Shown here piece by piece: positions 18,172 to 26,609 of a stretch of DNA of 64,000 nt. This stretch comes from Nonlabens tegetincola (lineage in GTDB: Bacteria; Bacteroidota; Bacteroidia; Flavobacteriales; Flavobacteriaceae): positions 372,001-436,000 of the forward strand of contig NZ_MQVV01000014.1 of assembly GCF_002954355.1 (NCBI RefSeq), read 5' to 3'. Made by a program: the position numbers and the translations under genes. The number at the start of each line of letters is the position of its first letter. Positions within the stretch are counted from its first letter, which is position 1. A model generated the notes under the pieces. The model saw only the letters and a program-made list of their open reading frames with translations. It did no database searches and had not been told where the DNA came from.

Positions 18172-18891
18172 TTGTCTAATTGTCTTTTTTATTCATGTAA
18201 AGATACACCTGTAACTCTTAATGAGGTTGATACTCCTAGTAAGGAATCAAATGCAGGAAAATGGATTACTAAGGAAGAAAAAGAAGAACGACGTTTAGAG
18301 AAAATTTATACACGTGCAGTAAGCGCCAAAGGAGATACGCTTTTACATTACATACCTCAGGATAGTGTGCCATTATTTTTTAAGCGGTATGGAAAAAAGA
18401 ATCCTGAAACTCGTGTTCTTCTCTCGACAAAATATGGTGATGTAACCTTTGAATTATTTAAAGAAACTGAACTTTATAGATCAAGTTTCATTTACTTGAT
18501 CAAGAATGGGTACTTTAATCAAACAGTATTTCATCGAGTAGTAGATGATTTTATCGTACAAGGTGGTAACAGCGATGATTCATACCCATCATTGATGCGT
18601 AATAGTTCGGGAAATTACCAACTGCCACCTCATTTTTTAGACAACGTAAGACATGAACGCGGTACTTTGAGTATGGCAAAATCATGGGATAATAATCCAG
18701 ACAACTGGCACAATGCTTTTGACTTCTTTATTACGTTGAAAAAGGCAGAACATTTAGATGGAGAGCACACCATTTTTGGTAGAGTAGTGGAAGGTATAGA
18801 AGTATTGGAACGTATCTCTCAAATTCCTACAGATTCTAGAGACTGGCCTGAAGAAGATGTTTATATGACTTTTAAAGTTTTAAAAGAATAA
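18172..18891 (+). CDS. Cyclophilin-type peptidyl-prolyl isomerase lipoprotein
   Basis: The 239-residue reading frame contains a cyclophilin domain from about residue 85: VLLSTKYGDVTFELF, NGYFNQTVFHRVVDDFIVQGG and DFFITLKKAEHLDGEHTIFG carry the family's FHRV, QGG and TIFG motifs. It should catalyse proline isomerisation in the periplasm. The start is uncertain: in this frame there is only a TTG and a short hydrophobic lead to a lipobox-like YSCK. An ATG at 18152 in the other phase encodes a good lipoprotein signal (MKSLYCICLIVFF) that would join this frame if the T run at 18185-18190 had one more T. It could be a frameshift, a sequencing error or programmed slippage. Confidence 0.85.
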   Translation: MSNCLFYSCKDTPVTLNEVDTPSKESNAGKWITKEEKEERRLEKIYTRAVSAKGDTLLHYIPQDSVPLFFKRYGKKNPETRVLLSTKYGDVTFELFKETELYRSSFIYLIKNGYFNQTVFHRVVDDFIVQGGNSDDSYPSLMRNSSGNYQLPPHFLDNVRHERGTLSMAKSWDNNPDNWHNAFDFFITLKKAEHLDGEHTIFGRVVEGIEVLERISQIPTDSRDWPEEDVYMTFKVLKE

Positions 18892-18924
18892 TTAAATCCA
18901 ATAATTGAGATTTGGATCATTTTA

Positions 18925-18968
18925 TATCAAAAAAAAAGCTGTCCGTTTGGACAGCTTTTTTTTTGATA
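18925..18968. terminator. Strong bidirectional terminator
   Basis: Core stem AGCTGTCC / GGACAGCT with loop GTTT, extended by A8/T8 and TATC/GATA to about 20 paired bases. It separates the convergent cyclophilin and rplS genes. Confidence 0.93.
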
Positions 18969-18977
18969 TAATGAAAA

Positions 18978-19331
18978 TTACTTTCTTTGAGCTTCTTTGA
19001 TACGAGCTTTCTTTCCAGTAAGTTCTCTAAAGTAGAAGATACGTTTTCTACGTACTTTACCTCTTTTATTGATTTCGATTTTCTGAATAGCTGGAAGGTT
19101 GATAGGGAAAATTCTTTCTACACCAATACCACCACTCATTTTTCTAATTGTAAAAGTTTTAGTAGCTCCAGTACCTCTTAATTGTAGTACAACACCACGG
19201 AAAAACTGAGTACGGCTTTTTTCACCTTCTTTAATCTCATAATAAACTGTGATAGTATCACCAGCTGAGAATTTTGGTAAATCTTTTGTTGAAATAAATT
19301 CGTCTTGTACGAACTTTACTAAATCTGACAT
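18978..19331 (-). CDS. rplS: 50S ribosomal protein L19
   Basis: bL19 sits at the interface of the two ribosomal subunits. The 117-residue protein shows the family pattern: FSAGDTITVYYEIKEGEKSR, QFFRGVVLQLRGTGATKTFT, IRKMSGGIGVERIFP and a basic C-terminus with GKVRRKRIFYFRELTGKKAR. The ATG at 19331 (MSDLVKFVQ) is the family start; an upstream in-frame ATG at 19370 would put coding sequence through the leader hairpin. The usual rplS-trmD adjacency is interrupted by a 120-codon T9SS-tail gene. Confidence 0.96.
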   Translation of the reverse strand: MSDLVKFVQDEFISTKDLPKFSAGDTITVYYEIKEGEKSRTQFFRGVVLQLRGTGATKTFTIRKMSGGIGVERIFPINLPAIQKIEINKRGKVRRKRIFYFRELTGKKARIKEAQRK

Positions 19332-19371
19332 TTTTATAGACTTATTATATTTAATTAAAACAACATACACG

Positions 19372-19398
19372 AACCTCGTCAGAGGTTGATTTAACGAG
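19372..19398 (-). promoter_or_regulatory. Candidate L19 leader with alternative pairings
   Basis: In the rplS 5' UTR, AACCTC / GAGGTT (19372-19377 with 19382-19387) can form a 6-bp hairpin. On the mRNA strand CTCGT near 19394-19398 can instead pair with ACGAG at about 19375-19379, so the two are exclusive. This suggests an autoregulatory ribosomal-protein leader. Confidence 0.4.
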
Positions 19399-19401
19399 CT
19401 G

Positions 19402-19432
19402 CAAAAATAAACACTTATTTAAAAGTGTACAA
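19402..19432 (-). promoter_or_regulatory. rplS promoter
   Basis: Reading the minus strand, TTG (19430-19432) is followed after 20 bases by TATTTTTG (19402-19409), a consensus Bacteroidota promoter. It predicts an mRNA leader of roughly 65 bases. Confidence 0.75.
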
Positions 19433-19452
19433 TAAATAAAATAAAAAAAACT

Positions 19453-19815
19453 TTATTGAATGATAAGTTTCTTAACGTGACTATTTCCTTCCGTATTAAC
19501 TCTAAGGAAATAAATACCAGCGCTTAATTTTGAAACATCAAAGGACATTACACCCGATTTGATTTTACTGTTTGTTCGATAGACTTCTTTTCCTAGCGAA
19601 TTAATGATACTTAATTGTAGGCTGCTGGAGTTAGTATTATTCAATGAGAACTTTAAAGTTCCGTTCTTTACTGGATTGGAAAGTAAAATTAGATTTTCGT
19701 TTCCTATCTGATTGTAAGAATAAGTCGATACAGGAGAGGTAGGTACTATTACAGAAGCCTTCACTGTAAAGCACAAACCAAGTACTAGGGTAAAAGAGAG
19801 TAATAGTTTCTTCAT
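19453..19815 (-). CDS. Minimal T9SS type A sorting-domain protein
   Basis: A 120-residue exported protein: signal peptide to about residue 20, a roughly 20-residue Ser/Thr/Pro linker, then a type A T9SS C-terminal domain filling the rest. Visible domain elements are NLILLSNPVKNGTLKFSL, LSIINSLGKEVYRT, SAGIYFLRVNTEG and the basic end HVKKLIIQ. There is essentially no cargo domain. Such a tail should be exported through type IX secretion and attached to the surface. It lies between rplS and trmD. It may be a remnant of a larger secreted protein or a genuine small surface protein. Confidence 0.82.
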   Translation of the reverse strand: MKKLLLSFTLVLGLCFTVKASVIVPTSPVSTYSYNQIGNENLILLSNPVKNGTLKFSLNNTNSSSLQLSIINSLGKEVYRTNSKIKSGVMSFDVSKLSAGIYFLRVNTEGNSHVKKLIIQ

Positions 19816-19874
19816 TTTCTACAATTTCAAAATAAAGATACAATTATTTTGCCAAACTGTGACGTTAATTTAAG

Positions 19875-20555
19875 TTAATCGTCTTTTAATAAGTCAGGGC
19901 GACGTTCTTCCGTGCGTTTAAACGCTTGTTCTTCTCGCCATTTATCTATGGCTTGAAAATTTCCGCTTAGTAATATATCAGGTACTTGTTGACCTTTATA
20001 ATTCGCAGGACGCGTGTATACCGGTGGCGCAAGTAAGTCGTCTTGAAAACTATCGGTAAGTGCACTTGTTTCGTTTGATAGGACACCAGGAATTAAACGT
20101 ATTACTGCATCACATAGTACGGCAGCTCCTAATTCACCACCAGAGAGTACGTAATCACCTATGGAAATTTCTTTGGTAACAAACATATCTCTTACACGTT
20201 GATCGACACCTTTATAATGACCACATAAAATGATAATGTTTTCTTGAAGTGAAATAGTATTTGCTATTCCTTGATTCAAAGTCTCTCCATCTGGCGTCAT
20301 GTAAATGATTTCATCATAATCACGTTCTTTTTTGAGATCCGAAATTAAGTGATCTATAGGCTCGATCATCATCACCATGCCAGCGCCACCACCATATTGA
20401 TAATCATCAATTTGATTGTATTTATTAAGACCGTACTTTCTCAAATCGTGTAGATGTACCTCAACAAGACCTTTTTCCACAGCACGTTTTAAAATACTGG
20501 CTTCAAATGGACTAGTTATTAATTCTGGTAAAACGGTGATTATATCTATGCGCAC
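19875..20555 (-). CDS. trmD: tRNA (guanine-37-N1)-methyltransferase
   Basis: TrmD methylates G37 next to the anticodon and prevents frameshifting. The 226-residue SPOUT-family protein begins [17 protein letters not shown] and has [13 protein letters not shown], the AdoMet knot segments [15 protein letters not shown] and [16 protein letters not shown], and [19 protein letters not shown]. Length matches the family. It is divergent from mtaB, another position-37 tRNA enzyme, across a 104-base promoter region. Confidence 0.96.
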   Translation of the reverse strand: MRIDIITVLPELITSPFEASILKRAVEKGLVEVHLHDLRKYGLNKYNQIDDYQYGGGAGMVMMIEPIDHLISDLKKERDYDEIIYMTPDGETLNQGIANTISLQENIIILCGHYKGVDQRVRDMFVTKEISIGDYVLSGGELGAAVLCDAVIRLIPGVLSNETSALTDSFQDDLLAPPVYTRPANYKGQQVPDILLSGNFQAIDKWREEQAFKRTEERRPDLLKDD

Positions 20556-20571
20556 TATTCTTATTTTCTTG

Positions 20572-20579
20572 CAAAAATA
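20572..20579 (-). promoter_or_regulatory. Promoter -7 box for trmD
   Basis: The minus strand reads TATTTTTG, 17 bases before the trmD ATG; exact TAnnTTTG match. No clear -33 TTG. Confidence 0.55.
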
Positions 20580-20629
20580 CTAAGAATAAGCTGTTATAGG
20601 ATTCTGCTTTTCAACTCATTCCTTTCAAT

Positions 20630-20637
20630 TATCTTTG
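20630..20637 (+). promoter_or_regulatory. Promoter -7 box for mtaB
   Basis: TATCTTTG, exact TAnnTTTG match, 22 bases before the mtaB ATG, in the shared divergent region with trmD. Confidence 0.58.
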
Positions 20638-20659
20638 CAGCCTATTTAGGAAAAGGAAT

Positions 20660-21982
20660 ATGGAGGTAGCAACAGCTGCAAAATCAGTCGCATTTTACAC
20701 ATTAGGGTGTAAGCTTAATTTTAGTGAAACCAGTACCATTGCACGCAGTTTTAAAGACGAAGGCTTTGATAGAGTGGATTTCAATGAAAAAGCAGATATT
20801 TATGTAATCAATACATGTAGTGTTACAGAAAATGCCGATAAACGATTTAAGTCCATTGTAAGAAAAGCACAACAGCACAATGAAGATGCTTTTGTAATTG
20901 CGGTAGGTTGTTATGCACAATTAAAACCTGCAGAACTGGCAGCCGTTGATGGTGTAGACCTAGTTCTTGGAGCTACTGAAAAGTTTAAGGTAACAGATTA
21001 TCTTAATCAACTGTCTAAAGAAGAACCAGCGCAAATTCATTCCTGTGAAATAGACGATGCCGATTTTTATGTAGGATCCTATTCTATAGGTGATCGCACA
21101 CGAGCTTTTCTCAAAGTACAGGACGGTTGTGATTATAAATGTACCTATTGTACCATACCACTGGCACGCGGTATTTCTAGAAGTGATACTCTTGAAAATG
21201 TAATGAATAACGCTAGAGAGATTAGCAATAAAGGTATCAAGGAAATTGTCCTCACCGGTGTAAATATAGGCGACTACGGAAAAGGTGAATTTGGTAATAA
21301 AAGACATGAGCATACTTTTCTAGACCTTGTACATGCTCTAGACACGGTGAACGGTATAGAAAGATTACGTATCTCTAGTATCGAACCTAATCTACTTAAA
21401 AATGAAACCATTGAGTTCGTTAGCCGTGCAAACGCCTTTGTGCCACATTTTCACATTCCCTTACAATCGGGTAACAATGAATTGCTAGGTAAAATGCGTC
21501 GCCGTTATAATAGAGAATTATATGTTGATCGGGTTACTAAAATTAAAGAGGTAATGCCTGATTGCTGTATAGGTGTAGATGTTATCGTGGGATTTCCTGG
21601 AGAAACAGATGAACACTTTCTAGATACATATCAATTTTTATCAGAACTGGACATTTCTTACCTGCATGTTTTCACATACTCAGAAAGAGATAATACACTT
21701 GCCGCAACCATGGATAGTCCTGTACCAATGAATGTGCGTAAAAAACGTAGTAAAATGCTACGAGGTTTATCGGTTAAAAAACGTCGAGCCTTCTACGAAA
21801 GTCAATTAGGTAAAGAAAAAACGGTTCTTTGGGAAGCTGAAAATAAGGAAGGTTTCATACATGGTTTTACTGAAAATTACGTAAAAGTAAAAACCTTTTG
21901 GAACCCTAATCTAGTCAATCAATTAGAGCCTGTAAGTCTAGATTACATTGATGAAGATGGCCTGGTACGCATCAAATCATAG
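20660..21982 (+). CDS. mtaB: tRNA t6A37 methylthiotransferase MtaB
   Basis: MtaB converts t6A37 to ms2t6A37 in tRNAs reading ANN codons. The 440-residue protein has the UPF0004 domain with three cluster cysteines (LGCKLNFSET, INTCSVTENADKRFKS, VGCYAQLKP), the radical-SAM motif DGCDYKCTYCTIPLARG near residue 155, and a C-terminal TRAM-like RNA-binding region. This is the MtaB (MiaB-like, eukaryal CDKAL1 relative) arrangement rather than MiaB or RimO. It may be co-transcribed with porQ and cmk. Confidence 0.93.
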   Translation: MEVATAAKSVAFYTLGCKLNFSETSTIARSFKDEGFDRVDFNEKADIYVINTCSVTENADKRFKSIVRKAQQHNEDAFVIAVGCYAQLKPAELAAVDGVDLVLGATEKFKVTDYLNQLSKEEPAQIHSCEIDDADFYVGSYSIGDRTRAFLKVQDGCDYKCTYCTIPLARGISRSDTLENVMNNAREISNKGIKEIVLTGVNIGDYGKGEFGNKRHEHTFLDLVHALDTVNGIERLRISSIEPNLLKNETIEFVSRANAFVPHFHIPLQSGNNELLGKMRRRYNRELYVDRVTKIKEVMPDCCIGVDVIVGFPGETDEHFLDTYQFLSELDISYLHVFTYSERDNTLAATMDSPVPMNVRKKRSKMLRGLSVKKRRAFYESQLGKEKTVLWEAENKEGFIHGFTENYVKVKTFWNPNLVNQLEPVSLDYIDEDGLVRIKS

Positions 21983-22039
21983 TTCTCTTAAAATTTTTTA
22001 AACTTGCATGCGTTATTGCTACATAATTTGGGACACTTA

Positions 22040-23053
22040 ATGAGGTATATTTTCTGTTTGATTTTTCTTTTTTCCGCTTTCGCGAAAGCGCAAATAGGAG
22101 GAACCTCAACGTATCAATTTCTTAATCTCGTATCAGGAACTAAGCAGGCTGCTTTGGGCGGTAGAGTGCTTACCAGTGTAGATTATGATCCCACTACAGC
22201 ATTTTACAATCCAGCGACTATAAATCCCAAAATGGATAATCAATTACAAGTAAATTATGCTAATTGGTTAGGTGATATTAATTATGGAACAGCCAGTTAT
22301 GCTTATACTTGGGACAGACATGTGCAAACCTTTCATGTAGGTGTAACCTATGTGAATTATGGAACATTTGCCGGTTACAATGAACAAGGGATTTCAACGG
22401 GAGATTTTAGTGGTAATGAAACAGCAATTTCTGCTGGATACAGTTACAACATACCTTGGTCTGATTTTTATGTAGGCGCAAATGTTAAGTTCATTTCTTC
22501 AAAACTTGACATCTACACCTCACTAGGTGGTGCGCTTGATTTAGGGTTGCTTTATTACAATGAAGATAAAGCGATAAGAGCCGCGCTGGTAGTTAGAAAT
22601 TTAGGAATACAGTTTACTCCATACAATGAATTACAAGAAGATTTACCGCTAGAGATTGCTTTAGGATTTTCAAATACCATGAAACAGTTACCTGTAAGAC
22701 TTCATGTTACTTTGGAAAATTTGCAAAAATGGAATTTGGCCTTTTCAAATACCGCAAATGCTCAAACAGATCTGGATGGGAATGTGATAGAAGATGAACC
22801 TGGATTTTTTAATAATATGCTCAGGCATACCGTTTTAGGAGTAGAATTATTTCCTGAGCAAACTTTTGAAATAAGGTTGGGTTACAGTTTTAGACGCGCT
22901 GAAGAATTACGTATTCAGGATACTCGAGCATTTAGTGGATTAAGCGCTGGGTTTAGTTTAAAAATGAATAAAATGCGATTCAGTTATTCGCATGCTCGCT
23001 ATAGTCTGGCAGCGCACACCAGTTTTATAGGAGTTAATATAGATTTACAATAA
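22040..23053 (+). CDS. porQ: Type IX secretion protein PorQ
   Basis: A 337-residue outer-membrane beta-barrel of the FadL-like fold used by T9SS. The mature N-terminus reads GGTSTYQFLNLVSGTKQAAL and is followed by AFYNPATINP and many amphipathic strands, ending in an aromatic-terminated strand. PorQ works with PorU/PorV/PorZ at the surface attachment complex. The ATG at 22040 starts the signal peptide directly; an earlier TTG at 22004 adds unrelated residues. Its signal peptide contains AFAKA from the palindrome at 22075. The stop overlaps the cmk start (TAATG). Confidence 0.9.
   Translation: MRYIFCLIFLFSAFAKAQIGGTSTYQFLNLVSGTKQAALGGRVLTSVDYDPTTAFYNPATINPKMDNQLQVNYANWLGDINYGTASYAYTWDRHVQTFHVGVTYVNYGTFAGYNEQGISTGDFSGNETAISAGYSYNIPWSDFYVGANVKFISSKLDIYTSLGGALDLGLLYYNEDKAIRAALVVRNLGIQFTPYNELQEDLPLEIALGFSNTMKQLPVRLHVTLENLQKWNLAFSNTANAQTDLDGNVIEDEPGFFNNMLRHTVLGVELFPEQTFEIRLGYSFRRAEELRIQDTRAFSGLSAGFSLKMNKMRFSYSHARYSLAAHTSFIGVNIDLQ
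22075..22090. repeat. Palindromic repeat, copy 5
   Basis: Full 16-mer in porQ; encodes AFAKA in the signal peptide. Confidence 0.95.
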
Positions 23054-23745
23054 TGGGAAGAATTATAATTGCCATAGATGGGCATTCAAGCACTGGTAAA
23101 AGCACAGCTGCTAAACAACTTGCAGAACATTTAGATTACGTTTATGTTGATACAGGTGCTATGTATCGTGCTATTGCCTTTCATGCATTATCTTCAAATA
23201 TGGTTGAAAATGGTAGGCTAGATAAACAAGCCTTAATAGCTGCATTACCTGGTCTTGCCATATCATTTAAATTAAATCCAGACACTCATAAAGCAGATGT
23301 TTATTTAAATGGAACAAACATTGAAAAAGAAATACGTACACTCGAGGTAAGTAATATTGTAAGTCCAGTTGCCGAAATAAGTGAGGTAAGAGTTAAACTT
23401 GTAGAACAACAACAAGCCATGGGCCAGGAGCGAGGTATAGTTATGGATGGTAGAGATATAGGTACTGTGGTTTTTCCCAGTGCCGAGCTAAAGGTATTTA
23501 TGACTGCCGCTCCAGAGGTAAGAGCAAAACGCAGGTATGACGAGCTAGTGCAACGTGGCGATCAAGTAACCTATGAAGAAATTCATAAAAATGTTTTACA
23601 GCGAGATCATATTGATTCTACTCGTGAGGACAGTCCTTTAATCCAAGCAAAAGATGCTAGATTGTTAGATACTAGTGAAATGTCTAGAGAAGAGCAATTT
23701 GAATTACTTAAAAAATGGGCAATGGAGACAATTGAAGCTTCTTAA
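23053..23745 (+). CDS. cmk: Cytidylate kinase
   Basis: Cmk phosphorylates CMP and dCMP. The 230-residue protein has the P-loop GHSSTGKST (about 8-16), the substrate segment VDTGAMYRAIAFHAL, the VMDGRDIGTVVFPSAELKVF region and the lid residues in RAKRRYDELVQRG. Length fits the short bacterial form. Coupled with porQ; convergent and overlapping by 4 bases with the next lipoprotein gene. Confidence 0.95.
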   Translation: MGRIIIAIDGHSSTGKSTAAKQLAEHLDYVYVDTGAMYRAIAFHALSSNMVENGRLDKQALIAALPGLAISFKLNPDTHKADVYLNGTNIEKEIRTLEVSNIVSPVAEISEVRVKLVEQQQAMGQERGIVMDGRDIGTVVFPSAELKVFMTAAPEVRAKRRYDELVQRGDQVTYEEIHKNVLQRDHIDSTREDSPLIQAKDARLLDTSEMSREEQFELLKKWAMETIEAS

Positions 23746-25007
23746 TGTCTATTGTCACAACTTAAAATAATATTAGGATAGTTGCTTTCAAGGTAGTACA
23801 ACTTTGGACAACCAAAAGATTCACTACTCAGGCCGTAAATAAGTGGTGGTTCATTTTTAAATAGTTTCATTGCAAATTGTGAGGAGCTTTCAAGATAATC
23901 TGTATTTAAAGGAATGAGACCAGTACTTTCTCCTTCTTGCTCAATAAATGAGTTGGTAATTTCACCATTTTCTTTTACTACAATCACATAACGGGTTAGT
24001 AAGTTATACTTGTTTACATGATCCAGAGAGTATATTGTATAGTTGTTATAAATAGTGTAAAACAATTTAGTCTTAGGTTCATTTGAAAACTCTGATTTAA
24101 GATAAGGAAATCGTTTTGTATATAGTTGTCTTAGACTTTCTGTTTCTTCTTCTGGATACCATTTTAAGTATTTAAAATCTGTTGCAGTTTCAAATGGATT
24201 ATCAATAGCTATGGTAGCAAAATCAAAATCAGTATTTGTATTTTCTGGTAATTCTAGACAAGTTTCAAAATCATAAACGTTGTATTCACCGCTACCGCTG
24301 GCATAAACGTTCACATTTGCGATAAGTTTTAAGTCTTTAATAGGATAACTTGCGACTTGACCAGTAGTAATTTTTGTTACGTGTAATTGATCATATTTAG
24401 TAATGCCACCTGCCTTTAAAAAGTTATCTCTATACGCCTTGTCCCATTCAAAGTACTCTTTTGAATACGTTTTTTCTTCATCCAGAGCAGAATAAAAGTT
24501 CGAATTATAATTAGGGGCTTCACTTATATTTACATTGTCTTTGTAATTTTCATCTTCTCCATAGGGATCAATTGAAGTGACGTAGTATACTTTTCTATCT
24601 GAATAAACAGGTGAATCAGATACAAAAGCATCAACAACATATACCGTATCTTTTTGTTTTTTAATGCCTAGCCAAGTACCTTCATAGATTTGATCATCAT
24701 CAGCTATCTCGTAATATTTATTGGTGTACTCAACCACTTCAATAGTTTCGTTTAGGAAAAACTTTCCTAGAACTTTACCATCAGGCTCTTCTCTGTAATT
24801 AAGACCAGATTGGGCTGAGGCATATCTTATAACGGGTTTATTTTCAATAGAATCAATAGGTTCACTTACGGTTGTCTTGTTTACATTTACTTGTTTTATT
24901 GCTTCCTTTGATTCTTTAATTTCTATAGAGTTGGATCGTTCTTTTTGATTACAGCCTACAGATGCTAAGAGAGAAAAAGTTATAAAAGCGACATACAAAT
25001 TTTTCAC
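23742..25007 (-). CDS. SH3-domain-containing putative lipoprotein
   Basis: A 421-residue protein with a lipoprotein signal (lipobox ASVGC, Cys19). After a charged linker a bacterial SH3-like segment is visible (about 62-115: SGLNYREEPDGKVLGKF, IEVVEYTNKYYEIAD, GTWLGIKK). The rest, about 300 residues rich in Tyr, Asp and Asn, is unrecognised. Bacterial SH3 domains often bind cell-wall peptides. It ends the leftward three-gene unit with a beta-barrel protein and a DUF1801 protein. Confidence 0.72.
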   Translation of the reverse strand: MKNLYVAFITFSLLASVGCNQKERSNSIEIKESKEAIKQVNVNKTTVSEPIDSIENKPVIRYASAQSGLNYREEPDGKVLGKFFLNETIEVVEYTNKYYEIADDDQIYEGTWLGIKKQKDTVYVVDAFVSDSPVYSDRKVYYVTSIDPYGEDENYKDNVNISEAPNYNSNFYSALDEEKTYSKEYFEWDKAYRDNFLKAGGITKYDQLHVTKITTGQVASYPIKDLKLIANVNVYASGSGEYNVYDFETCLELPENTNTDFDFATIAIDNPFETATDFKYLKWYPEEETESLRQLYTKRFPYLKSEFSNEPKTKLFYTIYNNYTIYSLDHVNKYNLLTRYVIVVKENGEITNSFIEQEGESTGLIPLNTDYLESSSQFAMKLFKNEPPLIYGLSSESFGCPKLYYLESNYPNIILSCDNRH

Positions 25008-25010
25008 CGA

Positions 25011-25472
25011 TTATTTTTTTGCTAGATTCTCTTCATACACTTGAATCCATTTATCAACACTCATTTTGGATGCTAGTTCGGCTATTAGTTCAAACGGTAT
25101 GGCATCTGGTTTTTTAAAACGCACACAGCTTTTTCCCATATCTAATTTATACTTAGAATGCTTGGGATATTCATCTACAAACCATTGATAGGTAGGTTGG
25201 TGTGCATACATTCCCATATGATATAGCGCGATGTAATTTTTTTGACTTGCTATATTGATAAAGGGTAGAGGAGTCACCTTTTTATTTGCCCTATACCCAT
25301 GTGGATAATCTTCTAATGAGATATAAAATCCTGGCATGTTATATAGCATACCTTCTGTAAGTCCAGCCGGTAAATTGCTTTTTAAAGTATCATATAATTT
25401 AGTAAAGGGCTCTTTACGTTCTTCTGGAATTTGAGTAATATAGTCCTGTATATTTTCAGCTTTAATGGTCAT
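25011..25472 (-). CDS. DUF1801 domain protein (YdhG/CyaY-like fold)
   Basis: A 153-residue cytoplasmic protein with the DUF1801 features: DYITQIPEERKEPFTKLYDT at the N-terminus, TEGMLYNMPGFYI, the ASQKNYIALYHMGMY strand pair and KLDMGKSCVRFKKPDAIP. The fold is known from structures but the biochemical role is not established. It lies 3 bases before the lipoprotein gene and 9 bases after the outer-membrane gene. Confidence 0.85.
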   Translation of the reverse strand: MTIKAENIQDYITQIPEERKEPFTKLYDTLKSNLPAGLTEGMLYNMPGFYISLEDYPHGYRANKKVTPLPFINIASQKNYIALYHMGMYAHQPTYQWFVDEYPKHSKYKLDMGKSCVRFKKPDAIPFELIAELASKMSVDKWIQVYEENLAKK

Positions 25473-25481
25473 AATATCTAT

Positions 25482-26195
25482 TTAAAAGGAATCATCTCTC
25501 ATTTCTCCATTGCTATATTCTGGTCCTATTGCGATTTTAAGACCTACATTGAATAAAATGTTTGAGAAATTGGTTAATTTACGATCAACAGTTCCATTTC
25601 CACTAAAATAGGCTATTGGTTCTCCTAGTGTACTCATATATTGTGGAGAAAAGAAAACCTGAACGCTTCTTCTAAAGTAATAATTAAAACGCAAGCCTAC
25701 CTGTAGCACGGCAGCGGTTGTATTAAAGTTTTCGCTATCGGTAGCGTAATTCGTTTCTATGAGACTTGACGTTGCACTACTTTCTTGCTCATCAATAAAT
25801 TGAAATCCTATTCTTGTGAATGCGTCTAATTGAAATCTATTGTTAGTAAAGCTATATTGAGGTCCTATTGCTAGAGTAACGGCACTCCAGTTTTCTTCAT
25901 TGTTAATGGTTGTTTGTTGAGTGCTTCCGATGGGTGAGAACTCATTATAAACATATCTAGTGCTGGCTGTAAGAGCCCAGTGCTTGTCCATGTAGAAATC
26001 ATATCCTGCACCTATATTTAATCCAGATACAGCAACATCTTTATAGTCTCCTGTAGGTGATGAAAGTCCGAGATCGATCACTAGATTATGCTTAGGAACC
26101 TCTCTTAAATGTACTGCATCTTTAGGTATTGAGTCATTCTGTCCTTTAGCATAAAAGGAAATAGTTAATAAAAGAGTAAGAAATAATATTCTCAT
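25482..26195 (-). CDS. Outer-membrane beta-barrel protein
   Basis: A 237-residue exported protein (signal peptide about 1-18, ending YAKGQ). The mature part has alternating amphipathic strands typical of an eight- to ten-stranded porin-like barrel: LVIDLGLSSPTGDYKDV, LNIGAGYDFYMDKHWALTA, LAIGPQYSFTNNRFQLDAF, LQVGLRFNYYFRRSVQVFF. Function unknown. It starts the leftward unit and is divergent from phhB; a palindrome copy lies in the shared promoter region. Confidence 0.8.
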   Translation of the reverse strand: MRILFLTLLLTISFYAKGQNDSIPKDAVHLREVPKHNLVIDLGLSSPTGDYKDVAVSGLNIGAGYDFYMDKHWALTASTRYVYNEFSPIGSTQQTTINNEENWSAVTLAIGPQYSFTNNRFQLDAFTRIGFQFIDEQESSATSSLIETNYATDSENFNTTAAVLQVGLRFNYYFRRSVQVFFSPQYMSTLGEPIAYFSGNGTVDRKLTNFSNILFNVGLKIAIGPEYSNGEMRDDSF

Positions 26196-26219
26196 AAGGT
26201 TAGGGATGAATTATTATGA

Positions 26220-26227
26220 TAGTTTTG
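26220..26227 (+). promoter_or_regulatory. Promoter -7 box for phhB
   Basis: TAGTTTTG matches TAnnTTTG. The expected transcription start lies at about 26234, inside the palindrome copy at 26232-26247. Confidence 0.55.
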
Positions 26228-26231
26228 TGTA

Positions 26232-26247
26232 CGCTTTCGCGAAAGCG
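26232..26247. repeat. Palindromic repeat, copy 6
   Basis: Full 16-mer, intergenic, just after the phhB -7 box, in a divergent promoter region. Confidence 0.95.
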
Positions 26248-26275
26248 TGATTAAATTTAAACAAAATATACAGCT

Positions 26276-26563
26276 ATGAACAAATTAACCGAGGCACAAA
26301 TTGAAGAACATTTAAAAGAAGTTGAAGGATGGGATTATTACGACGATGCTATCCATACTACTTTTGAATTTGACAATTTTATGGATTGTTTTTCTGTGAT
26401 GACGCGAATTGCTATGGAAGCAGAAAAAATGGAGCATCACCCAGAATGGTACAACGTTTATAACACACTAGAAATCACGTTGAATACACACGATGCTGGT
26501 GGTTTAACAGAAAAAGATTTTAAGCTCGCTAAAGCTATCGAGTACATTGTAGGTGATGAATAA
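26276..26563 (+). CDS. phhB: Pterin-4a-carbinolamine dehydratase
   Basis: A 95-residue protein with the complete family core: [20 protein letters not shown] then [20 protein letters not shown], including the paired histidines that catalyse dehydration. It regenerates pterin cofactor after phenylalanine hydroxylase; phenylalanine hydroxylase itself is not in the window. Ends just before a strong hairpin that abuts the next gene. Confidence 0.94.
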   Translation: MNKLTEAQIEEHLKEVEGWDYYDDAIHTTFEFDNFMDCFSVMTRIAMEAEKMEHHPEWYNVYNTLEITLNTHDAGGLTEKDFKLAKAIEYIVGDE

Positions 26564-26581
26564 TTAGAATCATTTATATTT

Positions 26582-26609
26582 AAGCCGCTTTTATAAAGCG
26601 GCTTTTTTT
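26582..26609 (+). terminator. Terminator touching the next start codon
   Basis: Stem AAGCCGCTT / AAGCGGCTT with a short loop and a seven-T run that ends directly against the ATG at 26610. It terminates phhB but also occupies the normal ribosome-binding zone of the following gene. Confidence 0.85.
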
